This document shows positions 60,400 through 64,000 of a DNA stretch of 64,000 nucleotides, in pieces (the stretch's first letter is position 1; the number at the start of each line of letters is the position of its first letter). Origin of the DNA: Mya arenaria (Eukaryota > Mollusca > Bivalvia > Myida > Myidae); the NCBI RefSeq assembly GCF_026914265.1, contig NC_069125.1:69270046-69334045 (forward strand). Reading direction: 5' to 3'. The translations under genes and the position numbers were made by a program. Below the pieces are notes generated by a model. It was not told the origin of the DNA. It saw only the letters and a program-made list of their open reading frames with translations, and ran no database searches.

Positions 60400-60955
60400 T
60401 TAAAGTTGATGTAACATAAAGACTGAAAGAATGGGAAACTGTTTTTACATATTATAACATACATGTATTACAGCAAACTGCTCACACCATCTCTTGACAT
60501 AAACTTTATGCCAAATCAGACAGGCTTCCGTAATAAAGAAAAGGATTTTCTTTCGCAAATATAAGGCAGATCTGAAAAATAAACCCCCCAATGATAACAA
60601 TGGCGACTAGATAAGACGTATTGGGAAGACATTTGTCAAAATAGTTATTAAACGTAAGTAAATTCTTCTTCAAGAACAAGACACAGTTGTGTATAAATAG
60701 TAAATCCAGGATAAAAATTGTTGGCAATACAATGGTACTGTTTCTGCATTTATTGATTTAGGGTTTAGCTGGAGCCTAAAACTGAAGAACATATAAGACA
60801 TTTTCTTCCATAGCTATGTTCAGTACTTACCTTGCATATTATCATTGGCATCATTTGAAACACACTTGATTGATGAGAAAAACCGATAAACCAGCTTTAG
60901 CCATTGCACAATTGCCCAGGTTGACAACGCACTTTCTTCCGATGACTTAGAATGT
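60400..60955. other. no gene seen
   Basis: AT-rich sequence. A T-rich 73-codon minus frame (60506-60727) has no support. Confidence 0.4.
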
Positions 60956-61141
60956 CAGGCGCGTAGCTAGTGCCAATTTGGGATAACGCTAATCGATGCC
61001 GGACAGCATATAAACCCCTTCACCCCCTACCAGTCCCTTAGGTTTTTATTTCAACTTTGGGGGTTTTGTATGACAAAAACTTCGACCTGTCAAAATTTCA
61101 TTACGCAACTGCGTATTTGCGTACAGTCAGCTACGCGCCTG
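60956..61141. mobile_element. 186-bp hAT-like MITE with 5-bp target duplication
   Basis: Both ends read CAGGCGCGTAGCT in inverted orientation, and AATGT flanks both sides (60951-60955 and 61142-61146). CAGG-type ends fit hAT-like elements, some of which make 5-bp duplications (the hAT5 group). No coding capacity. Part of a 69-codon plus frame (61070-61279) runs across its right end and is not a gene. Confidence 0.7.
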
Positions 61142-63311
61142 AATGTCATGGCTTTCAAATCAGTTTCATCAAAATCAAGTTCAGCAATTCAGTTATTACT
61201 TGTCACTAATAAAAGTGTGCCAATTACCATGGATGATACGCATGAAAAAAGTACAAGGGCATTGTTGGATGGAAGTTAGATTTAGTCATCCGACTGAACA
61301 GTCACTCGACGAAATCTAACGTGAAAATAAAATCAATCCTGCGATCAAGTTCCCAGTAAGACTGATCAAACAGGTGCTTACCGAATTGTTTTAACTACAA
61401 CACAGGCCATATCGAGACGTCGACACACTATCCGCGGACATTCGAAAATAGAAAACACGTTTTAGGGAGACTTATTGTTAAAATAACCTGCAAGGTCATG
61501 CCATGGTTAGTGTAACATAGCATTGAATAAAGGTAATGGAATGTTGTTGAGTTGAGCTCATTTCATCAATGTGATAATTTACGCAAGGCTGCATTTGTGC
61601 TTACCATGTTACAATGTTATTTGTCTAAAGAATTGATAAACAGTGTCCGGTAAGTGAGCTATTGTTAAGCTCGTCAACGTTAGAAATTTTCAAATTTAAC
61701 ACCATACAGTTGTTTCTTTCACTACGACAAAGGGTGACGTTTAGTCAGAGCTCGACAAGAAACTGCACTCAACCTGAAAAACGATGTCCAATGTTCTGAA
61801 TTCGAAAGGGTTTGGTTAGATAAAAATGATGATCATTTACATATACGAAATTGGCATGCATGTAGTGGCTGGTGTGTGGAAATGATTAATTATCTCTATT
61901 TGTACTAATTTACAAAAACACATGAACAAAATATGTTATTTTTCTGTTAAAATTCCGCGCTCAACCAAACGACACTCTTATCAACGTATTTCGTTCTTTG
62001 GCAATAAATGTCCAAGCTAGTGTTTGGAAGTTATTGTTGATATATGTGACAACCTTGGCTACTGTGCATCCTTCTTGAACCCACGTCATCGGACCAGATA
62101 TGCCACATTAAGAATAATCAACAAAAATATGCAATATTTGAGACCAATAGGTACTGAAATTTCACACAGGTACATGTTGCGACGCTAAATATGGCTAAAA
62201 ACAGCACTGATTTAGTTACATAGTACATTCGAGGCTGGCCACGGTACCAGCAGCAAAATAATAATATCGGGACCAATTCCAAGAACTCCACATGTTTTTG
62301 CAAATTCATCCTATACATGCACATCCATGTCTAGCTCCTTCCCAAAGTCAAGGACCACACCCGTTTTGAATAATGTGCTTGACCTATTCGCCCAGTCATA
62401 AAGTAAAACCAATGGCGGAGTAAGTGTCCAGTGCTCAGTCATGGTTGACAAGATTATCATGACTATGCTTTCTTTGTATATGCTGACTGGTCACTATTAA
62501 TGGAAAGGAGTCTGAATTGCGAGACACTATAAGAAACTTGAATTACATGTACGTCAAACTTTTCTTCCTTTTTTCCTTTTAAAATGTCGATTTCATGACC
62601 GAGATCATGGCAGATCATGGGTCATATGACATTTCATAGTTTTTCTAGCTTTCTCTCCACCTTTTGTGTTCACGCGACGTGATATTTTTAATCAAATTTA
62701 TGTAGTCATTTCATATTGAAAGTATAAGTGTGATCGTGTAAATGTTGGAAGAGCCAATCATTTAGTGTTGTTTAACCCAAATTGCGCACTTTTCACAAAT
62801 TTACAATATTTTGGTAAATTACGGAAAAATAACAAAGTGTTTTTTTCTTTAATTGCTTTCCAATAGGTATGATTTATGGCCATTTTTAACTGGAACTTGT
62901 ATTAACTTTTATGTATGAAAATTTTGACTGTAAGTTCAGTTGTATTTTTGTATCACATTAATCACAATCTCTATCCAGAAATTTACCTACCTTTCGGATT
63001 CTAAAATTTCGGATACTCAGGTTCTGAACCCGTTTTGTCGTTTGTCAAAATCAGCACTGTACCTAGTATTTACGGGTTCTGTTTATGTAGTTTATTAGTA
63101 ATTAATGCAGCAAAGTTCTGAGCAATGTAACCCCATTGCCATGAATCTTCTCATGTATACATGTTCTGTATAATACTGGCGACTTTATGATGTCTTTGTT
63201 TAATTTCTTTCTTTAAGGGAAAACATGATCCTAAAACAATACTGATCACTACCGCTGCGTCACCAAATTTGCCCATAACCCTGATGACATCAGTTCCTCT
63301 TATGATATATA
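61142..63311. other. no gene seen
   Basis: AT-rich, 2.2 kb. No coding pattern, tandem repeat or clear inverted repeat was recognised. A 68-codon minus frame at 62118-62324 has no support. Confidence 0.4.
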
Positions 63312-63897
63312 CAGTGCACTCCTCGTAGAACTACCACTTTCCTCGGTCACTCCGAGGGATTTTAAATTTATCGCGGACATCCGCCAAGTACCTCACCTGT
63401 TTCCTCGCTGAAATTCGCCGAGTTTCTCTGAGTTGCTTGTTTTCCGCCGAAGGTTTTATTGCAGATATCGCCGGTGATCGTGTTGTTTTATTGCCCTCAA
63501 AGGGGAACTCCAAGTTGTATGCTTTGCTACTACCTTGCAACTATTGAAAATAAATTATTACATTTGATGGTATTTTGTTTTTAATAATCAATCATTTTTA
63601 CATTTGTTTGTAAGTGTCAATATTGAAACAACTCAATAAAAGAACAGTATGCAGATATATTAAACAAAATTAGGTACATGTACAGTAGGAGATTCTTATC
63701 ATTTTCCTCGGAGTTTTACGGTGTTTTCACTCGGAGTAACGCGGCGAGTGTAATTATACGATCCACTGATCAGCCTCGGAGGGTGAACAAGTGAAAACGC
63801 CCAGGAAAGTAGATTTCAGTATGTTTGATTTCGTGTCTGCGATGACGAAAATCCGCCGAGGAAAACGGAAAGTGGTATTTCCGCGAGAAGTGTACTG
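63312..63897. mobile_element. 586-bp mariner-like MITE with TA target duplication
   Basis: The left end CAGTGCACTCCTCG and the inverse right end CAGTACACTTCTCG match closely and both continue to TACCACTTTCC, giving about 31 bp of terminal inverted repeat. TA flanks both ends (63310-63311 and 63898-63899). CAGT ends with a TA duplication are usual for Tc1/mariner-type elements. The subterminal regions are rich in CCTCGG/CCGAGG. No transposase frame; the 69-codon minus frame inside (63331-63540) is not supported. Confidence 0.75.
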
Positions 63898-64000
63898 TAT
63901 TTGTTATGATGTATTTTTAAAACTTTTTTGTTATTTTTGATGGTTTACCCGATTTATGTCAAATTGGTATTTTCAGCTTGTTAACTTTTAATATTTGTAA

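Overview
The window looks like nuclear DNA of a lophotrochozoan animal, most likely a bivalve mollusc. The sequence is AT-rich. The recognisable genes are metazoan (an innexin, a RASL10-type small GTPase, and an NHL/TRIM-like beta-propeller protein of the kind that is expanded in bivalves). The rest is gene-poor and packed with minisatellites, short inverted-repeat transposons and truncated LINE-like 3' ends. The species cannot be fixed from sequence alone.

Layout. 1-1.58 kb is a 12-bp minisatellite that runs off the left edge and stops about 27 bases beyond the poly(A) signal of an innexin gene (1.64-2.98 kb, minus strand). At 4.6-5.6 kb lie a LINE-like tail, a TA-flanked inverted-repeat element and another LINE-like tail. 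6.4-9.15 kb is one long array made of two related subfamilies (64- and 63-bp units). 10.58-16.94 kb is a nested inverted-repeat structure: two ~370-395 bp arms face each other and enclose a 3.9-kb element with 17-bp termini and a 3-bp target duplication. A RASL10-like gene follows at 17.97-18.62 kb (minus strand, uninterrupted). Three large arrays come next: 37-bp units (20.06-21.94 kb), 36-bp units (21.95-22.39 kb) and mixed 20/23-bp units (23.0-26.2 kb).

28.6-45.0 kb is the most structured part. It holds about four diverged copies of a common 4-7 kb backbone in the same orientation. Comparing the copies lets several insertions be mapped (a 266-bp MITE, a LINE tail, a ~1.1-kb block headed by a TA microsatellite). 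It also shows a 42-bp minisatellite at 0, ~45, 0 and ~1 copies at the same homologous site, and 34-bp minisatellites of one family at the same site in three copies.

45-64 kb holds a 193-bp recent tandem duplication, a ~117-base fold-back hairpin, a 23-bp and a 27-bp array, the NHL/TRIM-like gene (57.49-58.40 kb, minus strand), a weak two-exon gene candidate, a hAT-like MITE with a 5-bp target duplication and a mariner-like MITE with TA duplications.

Tandem arrays with units of 12-64 bp make up roughly a quarter of the window. Many are stop-free in several frames, so most long reading frames here are repeat artefacts. Only three coding regions are convincing, and they show no functional link to each other: a gap-junction-type channel, a signalling GTPase and a TRIM/NHL scaffold-type protein.
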